Shown here: piece after piece, positions 34,630 to 42,554 of the stretch
Numbering within the stretch: the stretch's first letter is position 1
Layout: each line of letters opens with the position of its first letter
NCBI RefSeq assembly: GCF_007860095.1
Contig: NZ_SJPT01000003.1
Span: 269,764-333,763, forward strand
Length of the DNA: 64,000 nucleotides
Direction of reading: 5' to 3'
DNA from: Novipirellula galeiformis
GTDB taxonomy: Bacteria; Planctomycetota; Planctomycetia; Pirellulales; Pirellulaceae
Notes under the pieces: generated by a model
Told to the model about the DNA's origin: nothing
Seen by the model: only the letters and a program-made list of their open reading frames with translations
Database searches by the model: none
Translations under genes and position numbers: made by a program

Positions 34630-36798
34630 ATGTTCATCGATCTACTTGCCCAAGCTTTGCCATTGGCAGCCACCGACGAGGCTGGCATTCTCTCTTCGCT
34701 GGCGACCCAGATTTGGCAATGGGGACTCGTCGCCCTTGGCATTGGATTGGTCATTTTCGTCCACGAACTGGGGCACTTCGTCGCAGCAAAATCGTTTGGA
34801 GTGAAGTGCGAAAAGTTCTACGTTGGTTTTGATGTGCCGATTCAAATTGGCCCGATCAAATTCCCTCGCACGCTCGGGAAATTCCAATACGGCGAAACGG
34901 AATACGGCATCGGCATCGTTCCTCTCGGGGGGTACGTCAAGATGTTGGGTCAGGACGATGACCCTCGCAAAGCGGAAGAGGAAGCCAAGCGAATCCGCGT
35001 TGCCGGGGATGATTCCGAGGGCGACGAGGATGTCAACGACGCTGCCCCCGCCCAGCTTGATCCACGCAGTTTTCCCGCCAAACCCGTTTGGCAGCGCATG
35101 ATCATCATCAGCGCCGGCGTGGTCATGAACTTGATCACCGGCATTTTGTTTGCCGCGATCGCGTACGGTTACGGAGTCGGCTACAACCCCTCGATCATCG
35201 GCGGCGTCACGCCTGGGGGTCCGGCGTGGCAAGCCGGCATTGAACCGGGCGGACAAGTCGTCTCGGTAGGTGACTTTCATGACGATCAGATGCATTTTCG
35301 CGAAATGCGAATGGCGATCCTCACCGAAGGGCTCGACAATCCGACCAAGCCCATCGATTTGGCGATCCGTTACGATGACGGGATTCGCAAATACAGCCTA
35401 AAAACGGCATCGCATCCGGAAAATGCCGACGTGCGGATGATTGGCATCGTCAGCCCAACCTCGCTCGAACTGGGCTCAAAAACGATGGCGATGCCCGGCA
35501 GCATCGCCGATTCGGTGCTGACCTCCGAAGACGCCGGCGCGACGATCGTGGCCTACGACGGCCAGCCCGTAAAACAGGACTTGATCGTCCCTTCGACGCC
35601 CTTTTTCAACTACCTGTATTCGCATCCCACCAAGACGATCTCGTTGACCCTTAAGCGGACCGATGGATCGGAGCACCAAGTCGAGCTGCCGCCGCAACAG
35701 GCCAAGATGCTCGGGGCGCGCTGGGCGATGAGCCCGATCACCCGCCTCGTCGAAGATGGCGCCGCGGCAAAAGCGGGAGTCCAAGTGGGGGACGTGATCA
35801 CGGCGTTTAATGGCAACCAAGAAATCGATGCCTACCTAATGCCACTCGAACTGATCTCCGCAACGGAACCGGTCTCGATGACATTGCGACGGGGTGAAGG
35901 CGAGGCAGCCAAAACGATCGAAGTCGAATTGACGCCTCAAGAGGCACTGCAAACCCACGCTCCGGATTCGCAGATTTCGGGTGAAATTGCGATCAATCGC
36001 TTTGGATTTTCATTCCACCCGCTGCCCATTGTCGCGAGCGTATTGCCGAACCTGCTTGCCGGCGACGCCCCCGCTCCGGACAGCGAATTGCAACCGGGCG
36101 ACGAACTCCAAGCGGTCCGATTGATCACGCCCGATAGCGAATTACCCAAGCAATTGCAGGACAAACGCTTTGAGCCGTTGGTCGCCCAACTCCGCAAAGG
36201 CTGGGAAAAAGATGGCCCCATGCCCTGGGGAGCCGTGATCGAAACGGTTCAGTACTTGCCCGAAGGGACGGAACTGCAAGTGCTGGCCACCCGATCTCCC
36301 AAAGGTCGTGTGATTGAATCCCAAGTTGTTGTTCAGCAAGACGAGCGGGTTTGGTTCGAGCGTGGCATTGGGTTGACCGCAAGCGAATCGATGCAAAAGG
36401 CCACGTCGGTAACCGAAGCGATGACGCTCGGATTTCGCGAAGCCAAACGCCGCTTGCAAGATGTCTTCCGTTTCTTACGCATGGCCACTCAAGGTCGCGT
36501 AAAAATGCGTCACGTCGGTGGCCCGTTGGCGATCATGGACCTTGCCAAGCAGGAAGCCGAACGCGGCATCTCGCCCCAATTGTTGTTCCTGACAATGTTG
36601 AGCATGAACTTGGCCATTTTGAACTTCTTGCCGATCCCCGCGCTTGACGGGGGTCACATGGTGTTCTTGATTGCCGAAGCGATTCGCGGCAAGAAACTCA
36701 ACGAGCAGCTCGAGATGCGGCTGACGATGGCCGGGGTGCTGATGATCCTGCTGCTGATGGTGGTGGTGTTTGCCAACGACATCCTGCGTCTGCTGTAA
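34630..36798 (+). CDS. rseP: RseP/RasP-type site-2 zinc metalloprotease
   Basis: 722 residues against ~450 for E. coli RseP. Zinc motif HELGH (45-49) lies in the first membrane segment. A second motif, NFLPIPALDGGH (LDGGH 672-676), completes the active site near the C-terminus. Between them are two or three PDZ-like regions (GGVTPGGPAWQAGIEPGG around 195; LVEDGAAAKAGVQVGDVITA around 375), and a linker near residues 120-145 is very acidic. The family cuts anti-sigma factors or signal-peptide remnants within the membrane. Length is partly from the expanded central region. It follows dxr by 104 bases on the same strand, the same pairing seen in many bacteria (dxr-rseP). Confidence 0.92.
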   Translation: MFIDLLAQALPLAATDEAGILSSLATQIWQWGLVALGIGLVIFVHELGHFVAAKSFGVKCEKFYVGFDVPIQIGPIKFPRTLGKFQYGETEYGIGIVPLGGYVKMLGQDDDPRKAEEEAKRIRVAGDDSEGDEDVNDAAPAQLDPRSFPAKPVWQRMIIISAGVVMNLITGILFAAIAYGYGVGYNPSIIGGVTPGGPAWQAGIEPGGQVVSVGDFHDDQMHFREMRMAILTEGLDNPTKPIDLAIRYDDGIRKYSLKTASHPENADVRMIGIVSPTSLELGSKTMAMPGSIADSVLTSEDAGATIVAYDGQPVKQDLIVPSTPFFNYLYSHPTKTISLTLKRTDGSEHQVELPPQQAKMLGARWAMSPITRLVEDGAAAKAGVQVGDVITAFNGNQEIDAYLMPLELISATEPVSMTLRRGEGEAAKTIEVELTPQEALQTHAPDSQISGEIAINRFGFSFHPLPIVASVLPNLLAGDAPAPDSELQPGDELQAVRLITPDSELPKQLQDKRFEPLVAQLRKGWEKDGPMPWGAVIETVQYLPEGTELQVLATRSPKGRVIESQVVVQQDERVWFERGIGLTASESMQKATSVTEAMTLGFREAKRRLQDVFRFLRMATQGRVKMRHVGGPLAIMDLAKQEAERGISPQLLFLTMLSMNLAILNFLPIPALDGGHMVFLIAEAIRGKKLNEQLEMRLTMAGVLMILLLMVVVFANDILRLL

Positions 36799-36947
36799 TT
36801 GACGCGATTTTTCAATGCCATTTGCGCGGCGGGCCCCCTTGCCCGCCGTGCCACTCGATCTCCTTGGCGACGTGCTGTGAAACGCGCCACCGAAGCGACT
36901 GCAACGACCCAAGCGATCGCAATTTAACCGGAGCCCTCACTTTAGCG

Positions 36948-38198
36948 ATGCAACAAGGCCCCCCCGACGAGCAGATCGCCGCCTATGAAGCGGCGATCGC
37001 AACGCTTGAAACGACGCTAGCGGGTAACCCCAATTCAGCGCTCGTCAAACAACTTCGCCACGAGCTAGGGGGGGACCAGGTTCTTGAATTGACCGCGATT
37101 GCGTTGCTGCAAAAAAAAGCCCGTCACAAATTGGGCCCCGGAATCTGGTGGGCGACCGACCGCGCCCTACAACAAGCCACCCCTTGGCAAGTCGCAAAGC
37201 TAAAGGCCAGTTGGTTCGGCGAACAACTAGTGTACGACCTGTGCTGCGGGATCGGAGGCGATGCAATCCAGCTCGCCAAACGGCCCGGTCAACCCCAAGG
37301 GGTGATCGCCGTCGACATCGATCCGGTGATCATCGCCTACGCGGCCGCCAACCTTCGCCACGCGTGCTCCGAAACACAGCTCGACTGCGAAGTAGCCGAA
37401 ACGCGTTGCCAAGATGTCTTGCAGCTCGAGATCCCTGCCCACGCCGCGATTCACTTGGACCCCGATCGCCGGATCGGGGGAAAACGCACGACTCGGCCCG
37501 AAGACTATCAACCACAACTCAGCGAAGTGATGCCGCGAATCAAGGCGGCTCCCGCGGCGATCATCAAATTGGCTCCCGCAGCGAAACTCGATCTTGATCC
37601 CGATCTCGGGGAGCACGCCCACCGTTGTTGGATTTCGCTCGCTGGCAGCGTGCGCGAACAATCGCTCCTGCTTGGCGATGCGTTGACTCGTGCGGGAATG
37701 ATCTCGGGCTCGTTGTCCGCGATCGCAGTAAACAACCGGGGGAGCGTCGCCCGTTTCGATTTAGGGGATTACCCCGTTGCCAAGCTCGATTCACTTCGCG
37801 TGGCGTCGGTTGCATCGCCGGGACGCTGGATTGTCGATCCCGATGCGGCGATTCGCGCGGCCGGTTTAACCGAAGCGTTCGCGATGGAGCATGGGCTTAA
37901 AACACTCGGCGGCCCCCCCGGCTTTTTGACGAGCGAGGGCGATCTCGACTCTGAAACACTCGAAAAGGTGCGTTTGATCGCCACCGTTGGGGAAGTGATT
38001 TGGTCAGGAAGTTGCGATGAGCGAAAAATTCGCCGCGAGCTTCGCCGTCGCAACTCCCACGCCGAACGGATCAAGGTGCGCGGCAGCGGCCATGACCCCG
38101 CGGTGCTGAGCAAACGATTTCGCGAATGCGGTGAAACGCCGATCGGGTTGTGGATCGGACGTGCGGGGCGGGGCGTTTTTGCGGCATTTTCCGATTAA
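36948..38198 (+). CDS. SAM-dependent methyltransferase with THUMP-like domain
   Basis: 416 residues from ATG at 36948; the open frame reaches back to 36822, but that extra part is cysteine/proline-rich and unlike the rest. A class I methyltransferase core carries VYDLCCGIGGDAIQLAKR (motif I), IAVDIDPVIIAYAAANLRH (motif II) and IHLDPDRRIGGKRTTRPEDY (motif IV, DPDRR). The C-terminal ~100 residues (EVIWSGSCDERKIRREL, then GETPIGLWIGRAG) match the THUMP-like domain that accompanies this family. A nucleic acid substrate such as tRNA or rRNA is likely, but the target base is unknown to me. Confidence 0.82.
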   Translation: MQQGPPDEQIAAYEAAIATLETTLAGNPNSALVKQLRHELGGDQVLELTAIALLQKKARHKLGPGIWWATDRALQQATPWQVAKLKASWFGEQLVYDLCCGIGGDAIQLAKRPGQPQGVIAVDIDPVIIAYAAANLRHACSETQLDCEVAETRCQDVLQLEIPAHAAIHLDPDRRIGGKRTTRPEDYQPQLSEVMPRIKAAPAAIIKLAPAAKLDLDPDLGEHAHRCWISLAGSVREQSLLLGDALTRAGMISGSLSAIAVNNRGSVARFDLGDYPVAKLDSLRVASVASPGRWIVDPDAAIRAAGLTEAFAMEHGLKTLGGPPGFLTSEGDLDSETLEKVRLIATVGEVIWSGSCDERKIRRELRRRNSHAERIKVRGSGHDPAVLSKRFRECGETPIGLWIGRAGRGVFAAFSD

Positions 38199-38562
38199 AT
38201 GCCATTCACAACGTCGATCCAGCACCCGCTTCGACGAATCGCAGGGGGAGCCCCTCTGGCATGGCGATCCTTTTCAATCATCGCGAACCTTGTCGCGCAC
38301 CGAGCCCGTTCCTAACGCGCGACACAAACGGTGAAAACCGTCATCACACTGGCATCCGGCAGTGATCCAGAAAAATCGACAAGAAATGCTGGCACGAAAC
38401 ACCCTCTTTGGGCTTGCGTGACGAAGCGAAACCGGCATACTTACGCGCTTCCTCCGGCCGCGATCGTTTTGATACGCCGCGGACAGGGACTGTGGAGCCG
38501 GCGTTCGGCGTTTACCGAAATTTATTGATGAATCACAATCTGACTGGAAGGTTGATCCAGCC
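38199..38562. other. Intergenic region upstream of rplY
   Basis: 364 bases. Short frames here are unsupported. It presumably holds the promoter of the rplY-pth pair. No clear hairpin-plus-T terminator is seen for the methyltransferase gene. Confidence 0.4.
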
Positions 38563-39186
38563 ATGGCAGACGTATTGCAGGTCGAGAAGCGTGAGCTAAC
38601 AGGCTCCGCTGCCACTCGGCGTTTGCGTCAGAGCGGTCGAATCCCCGCTGTACTGTACGGACACGGCGAAACTACTGAGTCGCTATCGGTCCCATCGGAC
38701 GAAGTTAAAGCTCTCTTGCGCCATCACGGCAAGACGGTGGAACTCGCTGGTGCACTCAATGAAACCGCGATGGTTTACGCGATGCAGTGGGATCCCTTGG
38801 GGATCGAAGTACTGCACTTGGACCTGATGCGAGTCAATTTGTCAGAAAAAGTGGACGTGACCGTCACGATCCTTCTTCGCGGCGAACCCGTTGGCGTTCG
38901 TGAAGGTGGAATCCTGATCGAAAACCACCACGATGTCGAAGTCCGATGCTCGGCGGGTACAATCCCTGAAAGCGTTGACTTGAACGTCGCGGACTTGCAC
39001 CTCGGCGCCTCGTTGACCGCGGCTGACATCGAGCTACCTGAAGGCGTTGAACTAGTCACGCCAGCGGACACCGTTGTCGCCCACGTCGAAGCACCCCGTG
39101 GCGAGCAGTCAGCCGATGAGGCTGAGGAAGCCGGCGCGGAGCCCGATGTGATCGCCAAGGGCGCACCGAAGGACGAGGAAGACTAA
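38563..39186 (+). CDS. rplY: 50S ribosomal protein bL25, CTC form
   Basis: 207 residues: an N-terminal 5S rRNA-binding domain (~1-95, ELTGSAATRRLRQSGRIPAV and LYGHGE) plus the C-terminal TL5/CTC domain (~100-185), ending in an acidic Glu/Asp-rich tail. The long form is usual outside gamma-proteobacteria. It binds 5S rRNA in the large subunit and is linked to general stress in some bacteria. It is followed after 30 bases by pth, a widespread pairing that strongly supports both calls. Confidence 0.95.
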   Translation: MADVLQVEKRELTGSAATRRLRQSGRIPAVLYGHGETTESLSVPSDEVKALLRHHGKTVELAGALNETAMVYAMQWDPLGIEVLHLDLMRVNLSEKVDVTVTILLRGEPVGVREGGILIENHHDVEVRCSAGTIPESVDLNVADLHLGASLTAADIELPEGVELVTPADTVVAHVEAPRGEQSADEAEEAGAEPDVIAKGAPKDEED

Positions 39187-39216
39187 GCCCGTTCACCCGG
39201 CTTTTGAACCACTGCC

Positions 39217-39801
39217 ATGAAACTGATCGTTGGCCTAGGGAACCCTGGGCAGAAATACGAGCAAACACGACACAATGTCGGTTTCATGGCAGCAAACAAA
39301 GTTGCGGCACTGATCTCAGCAAGCCCCTCGAAGGTTCGTTTCGAGGGTCATTGGGCTGAGGGCAATTACCGCGGCGAAAAACTTGCAATCCTGTGGCCAC
39401 AAACGTTCATGAACGCGAGCGGCCAGAGCGTGAGGAAGGCACTCGATTTTTTTAAGCTGACCCCCGAAGAGATGGTCGTCCTTTGCGATGACCTGAACCT
39501 CCCCTGTGGACGACTGAGACTTAAACGCTCGGGATCCTCCGGAGGCCAAAAAGGGTTAGCGGACATCATCCGGCATCTCGGTGCAGAGTCGTTTCCACGA
39601 CTCCGAATCGGGATCGACCGCCCTCCCGAAGGCTGGGAAGTGGTCGACTACGTGCTGGGGAAGTTCAATAAAAGCGAACAAGCGACCATCGAAGAAGCAA
39701 CGACCCGCGCCGCCTATGCCACGATGGACTGGGCAACCCTCGGGATCACGCAGACGATGACCGAGTACAACGGCGCGGTCGATACCAAGCCAAAAAAGTG
39801 A
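39217..39801 (+). CDS. pth: Peptidyl-tRNA hydrolase
   Basis: 194 residues, the normal length. Pth releases tRNA from peptidyl-tRNA that has dropped off the ribosome. Family motifs: GLGNPGQKYEQTRHNVGF near the N-terminus with the catalytic His at 19, PQTFMNASGQSV (substrate Asn), CDDLNLPCGRLRLKRSGSSG (catalytic Asp and the loop) and GGQKGLADIIRHLG. It is the second gene after rplY and ends 204 bases before rpsF. Confidence 0.96.
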   Translation: MKLIVGLGNPGQKYEQTRHNVGFMAANKVAALISASPSKVRFEGHWAEGNYRGEKLAILWPQTFMNASGQSVRKALDFFKLTPEEMVVLCDDLNLPCGRLRLKRSGSSGGQKGLADIIRHLGAESFPRLRIGIDRPPEGWEVVDYVLGKFNKSEQATIEEATTRAAYATMDWATLGITQTMTEYNGAVDTKPKK

Positions 39802-40005
39802 CGAGATAACCCCAACGCGTTGACGACACCGCAGCCGACAAGCGACTGCGATTGGCAAAACGCTGCGGAGATAGAAGCAAGATTGGAAACGGTGCTGGGC
39901 ATAAACGCACAGTCTCGCTAACATACCGCTTCGAGATAGACGATTCCCCCCGAAACAGCGATGCGTCGATCGCACCCAATCAGACCGTAGAGAGACGATA
40001 AAACC

Positions 40006-40437
40006 GTGGCGAAAAACACTTACGAAACGCTATTCATCCTCGATAGCAACCAATACGCACGCGATCCAGGCGGCGTTAGCAAGCAGATCGAACAGATCAT
40101 CACCGAACACGAAGGCAACGTTCTCGTTAGCCGATTGTGGATGGAACAACGCTTGGCTTACCCAATCGACAAGCACCAAAAGGGAACGTATTGGTTGACC
40201 TACTTCGAGATTGAAGGTGCAAACCTCGTCAAAATCGAACGAGCGTTCCAACTCTGCGAGCCAATCTTGCGTGAACTCACTCTGAAGCTCGATCCACGCT
40301 TGGTTGAGCCGATGCTCGCCAACGCCCGTGGCGAGTTGTTCACTCAATCTTCGGCAGGCGATGACAACGCCAGCGGCGAAGGTGGAGCCAAGGACGCGGA
40401 AGCCGAAAGCGATTCGGTTGCCACCTCCGAAGCGTAG
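40006..40437 (+). CDS. rpsF: 30S ribosomal protein bS6
   Basis: 143 residues from a GTG. The ferredoxin-like core spans residues 5-100 (YETLFILDSNQYARDPGGVS, then LWMEQRLAYPIDKHQKGTYW), followed by an acidic Ala/Glu-rich tail of ~35 residues as in several phyla. bS6 pairs with bS18 on the platform of the small subunit. Here it heads rpsF-ssb-rplI. rpsR (bS18), normally between ssb and rplI, is not present. Confidence 0.95.
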   Translation: MAKNTYETLFILDSNQYARDPGGVSKQIEQIITEHEGNVLVSRLWMEQRLAYPIDKHQKGTYWLTYFEIEGANLVKIERAFQLCEPILRELTLKLDPRLVEPMLANARGELFTQSSAGDDNASGEGGAKDAEAESDSVATSEA

Positions 40438-40578
40438 TGTTTGCTTCACCAACGCAGCAGCGGTAGGATGAAGTGGGGTGCATTTTTGTCCCCTATGCCA
40501 TCCAACCGCGAAACGTTCGTTGGCAGAAACGCACACTGAGCAAAACATTTCGACTCCCAAAATGTTTCGGGGAACACC

Positions 40579-41121
40579 ATGGCAAGCTATAATCGCGTCG
40601 TCCTTGTTGGCAACATTACGCGTGACATCGAACTGAAGTACACCCAAGGTGGCACGGCGGTTACGGAAGTCACGATTGCCGTCAACGATCGCCGAAAATC
40701 GGCTACCGGGGAATGGGTCGAAGAGACGACATTTGTGGATGTGACTTTGTGGGGGCGAACCGCCGAAGTCGCAAGCGAGTACCTGAGCAAAGGATCACCC
40801 ATCCTTGTCGAAGGTCGACTGAAGCTCGACATGTGGGAAACCGATGGCCAGAAGCGCAGCAAGCTTCGCGTCGTCGGCGAGCGCATGCAGATGCTAAGCG
40901 GGAACAGTGGTGGCGGAGGAGGAGGCGAGCAGCGTCAGCGCAGCCAACCTCAACAGCGTGATTCGGTTCACGAAAGCAACTACGAATCCCAAGACTACCA
41001 AGAGCCACCGAGAAGCCGCGCCCCACAGCCCCATCCGGGCGGTGGTCAAGACGCGGGTCAACGCGAGGCGCAACCGACCGGCAACGGGCCCGGTTACGAT
41101 GATCCGAATATCCCATTCTAG
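40579..41121 (+). CDS. ssb: Single-stranded DNA-binding protein
   Basis: 180 residues. The OB fold occupies ~1-110 ([20 protein letters not shown], then [36 protein letters not shown]). A Gly/Gln/Pro-rich linker leads to the conserved acidic tip DDPNIPF, which recruits repair and replication partners. ATG at 40579, 141 bases after rpsF. The gap before rplI is 81 bases. Confidence 0.96.
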   Translation: MASYNRVVLVGNITRDIELKYTQGGTAVTEVTIAVNDRRKSATGEWVEETTFVDVTLWGRTAEVASEYLSKGSPILVEGRLKLDMWETDGQKRSKLRVVGERMQMLSGNSGGGGGGEQRQRSQPQQRDSVHESNYESQDYQEPPRSRAPQPHPGGGQDAGQREAQPTGNGPGYDDPNIPF

Positions 41122-41202
41122 CGATCTGGATCCCTCGAGATTCCTAGAGCACGTCAAGCTAACAATACATTCCAACCTATTTTTGTTCACTCGAGTTTTG
41201 TG

Positions 41203-41742
41203 ATGCCGAAACCAAAGACAAGCACTGGTCGAACGTTCAATCGACCCTTCAAACGTTTGCCCAAAGGCGAAAACGGCGGTATTCAACTGCTGTTGATCCA
41301 CAACGTCGAACATCTCGGCAAGCAAGGCGACATCGTCGAAGTGCGATCCGGTTACGCGTTGAACTACCTGTTGCCTCAGGGGCTGGCCACCTTGGCGAGC
41401 GACCACCACAAGCGGATGGTCGAAAAGCATCGTGAGAAATTGCGTGCCCTGGAGCTCGAAAAGCTCAAGAGCTACCGCGACTTGTCCGACGAACTCGGCA
41501 AGCAATCCATTACAATCGAAGCGAACGCAAACGACGAAGGCCACCTCTACGGCAGCGTCGGAGCCCACGAGATCGTCGATGCCCTCAAGGGTGCTGGGTT
41601 CACGTTGGCACAAGACCAAATTCGCCTCGAAGGTCCCCTCAAGGAACTCGGCTTGTACACCGTCAAGGTGCACTTGCACAGCGAAGTCGAAGCGTCGCTG
41701 AAAGTTTGGGTGGTTCCAACCGTGGTTTCGGAAGAAGTCTAA
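41203..41742 (+). CDS. rplI: 50S ribosomal protein bL9 with N-terminal extension
   Basis: 179 residues from ATG at 41203 (a GTG lies directly before). The bL9 body begins at about residue 27 (IQLLLIHNVEHLGKQGDIVE and VRSGYALNYLLPQGLA), with the long central helix (EKHREKLRALELEKLKSYRD) and C-terminal domain present. The first ~26 residues (PKPKTSTGRTFNRPFKRLPK) are basic and not part of standard bL9, which starts at M-K-V-I-L-L. No internal start codon lies at the usual place, so the extension is probably translated. Confidence 0.93.
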   Translation: MPKPKTSTGRTFNRPFKRLPKGENGGIQLLLIHNVEHLGKQGDIVEVRSGYALNYLLPQGLATLASDHHKRMVEKHREKLRALELEKLKSYRDLSDELGKQSITIEANANDEGHLYGSVGAHEIVDALKGAGFTLAQDQIRLEGPLKELGLYTVKVHLHSEVEASLKVWVVPTVVSEEV

Positions 41743-41765
41743 CTTTCTCTCGATAAAATAACGCA

Positions 41766-41785
41766 GACGGGCTGTTAAGCCCGTC
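41766..41785 (+). terminator. Hairpin after rplI
   Basis: GACGGGCT-GTTA-AGCCCGTC is a perfect 8-bp stem 24 bases after the rplI stop and 32 bases before tRNA-Leu. No T-run follows, so it may be a processing or pausing signal rather than a factor-independent terminator. Confidence 0.5.
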
Positions 41786-41816
41786 GTGCAATTTACTATC
41801 ATCAGATGATCACGTC

Positions 41817-41899
41817 GGGGCTGTGGCGGAACTGGCAGACGCGCTGGATTTAGGATCCAGTTCCTTTACGGAGTGCAGGTTCGATTCCTGTCAGCCCTA
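41817..41899 (+). tRNA. tRNA-Leu (anticodon UAG)
   Basis: A complete class II cloverleaf. Acceptor strand ggggctg pairs with cagccct, with one G-T at the end. The D arm contains gaactggcagacgc. Anticodon stem ctgga-tttagga-tccag places TAG at the anticodon. The long variable arm is ttcctttacggagt, and the T arm is gcagg-ttcgatt-cctgt. The discriminator base is A. No CCA is encoded. It reads CUA and, by wobble, other CUN codons. Confidence 0.96.
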
Positions 41900-41913
41900 C
41901 TGATTGAACGAAG

Positions 41914-41947
41914 ACGGCTGTGTGAGTCATTCACACAGCCGTTTTTT
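41914..41947 (+). terminator. Factor-independent terminator after tRNA-Leu
   Basis: acggctgtgtga-gtcat-tcacacagccgt is a perfect 12-bp stem followed directly by TTTTT. It ends the tRNA transcript and perhaps the rpsF-ssb-rplI transcript. Confidence 0.92.
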
Positions 41948-42554
41948 CGTAACCGGTAATCTGCTTCGTTTTCCGCACGCTCGGAATAACCGCTCTCGTT
42001 TAACCCATTTTCCCGTTACGACCTACGACGCTTTGGCGCGATCAGGAAAGAGACGGTGACTTTTTGGCAAAGGATGGGGCGTCAGAGGTCGAAGTCGTTT
42101 TTGGATCAAAAGGTTTTCACCTTCGGTTGAGTGCCGTTCTCACACAGGCAACCGCAAGCAAACCCAACCAACATCCACACGATTGTTTGGCGACACCTCT
42201 GAACTTCTCGATATCGACTGTATTCACAGTGCAATGCGTTACCCCTCCGCACGACGCGGTGCGACGGTACATTGCGATCGAGGCTGCGGAGCCGATCACA
42301 CAATGACAATCGTTGCACAAGGACAATCGCCACAACCGGACCACTCCACCTAAGCGGAATGACCGCAATTTTGCTTGTAGTCATTGACCTTGACGCAAAT
42401 GGCAAATAGAGTTTCCCCGTAAAAGGCGTTGTTTTCGTGGTAAAGAGCCGCCAATGCCTTGTCGTCGGGACCGCTCATACTGTTTGGTGCTCCCTTTTAG
42501 ATCTGTTTTCAATCTCTTACTCACAAACCACGACGGTTCCTTCAGAGACATATT
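41948..42554. other. Intergenic leader region before ppdK
   Basis: 607 bases with no supported gene. The 80-residue frame at 42064-42306 lacks any family resemblance or good ribosome-binding site. The length leaves room for a regulated promoter or an untranslated leader, but I recognise no known riboswitch. Confidence 0.45.

Noticed and set aside
36822-36947. N-terminal extension of the methyltransferase gene
   Set aside because: The extra 42 residues are Cys/Pro-rich and unlike the rest; the ATG at 36948 fits the protein better.
42064-42306. 80-residue frame upstream of ppdK
   Set aside because: Composition and start context are poor and nothing in it resembles a known protein.
41948-42554. 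Riboswitch in the ppdK leader
   Set aside because: The long leader invites it, but I cannot match any known riboswitch core.
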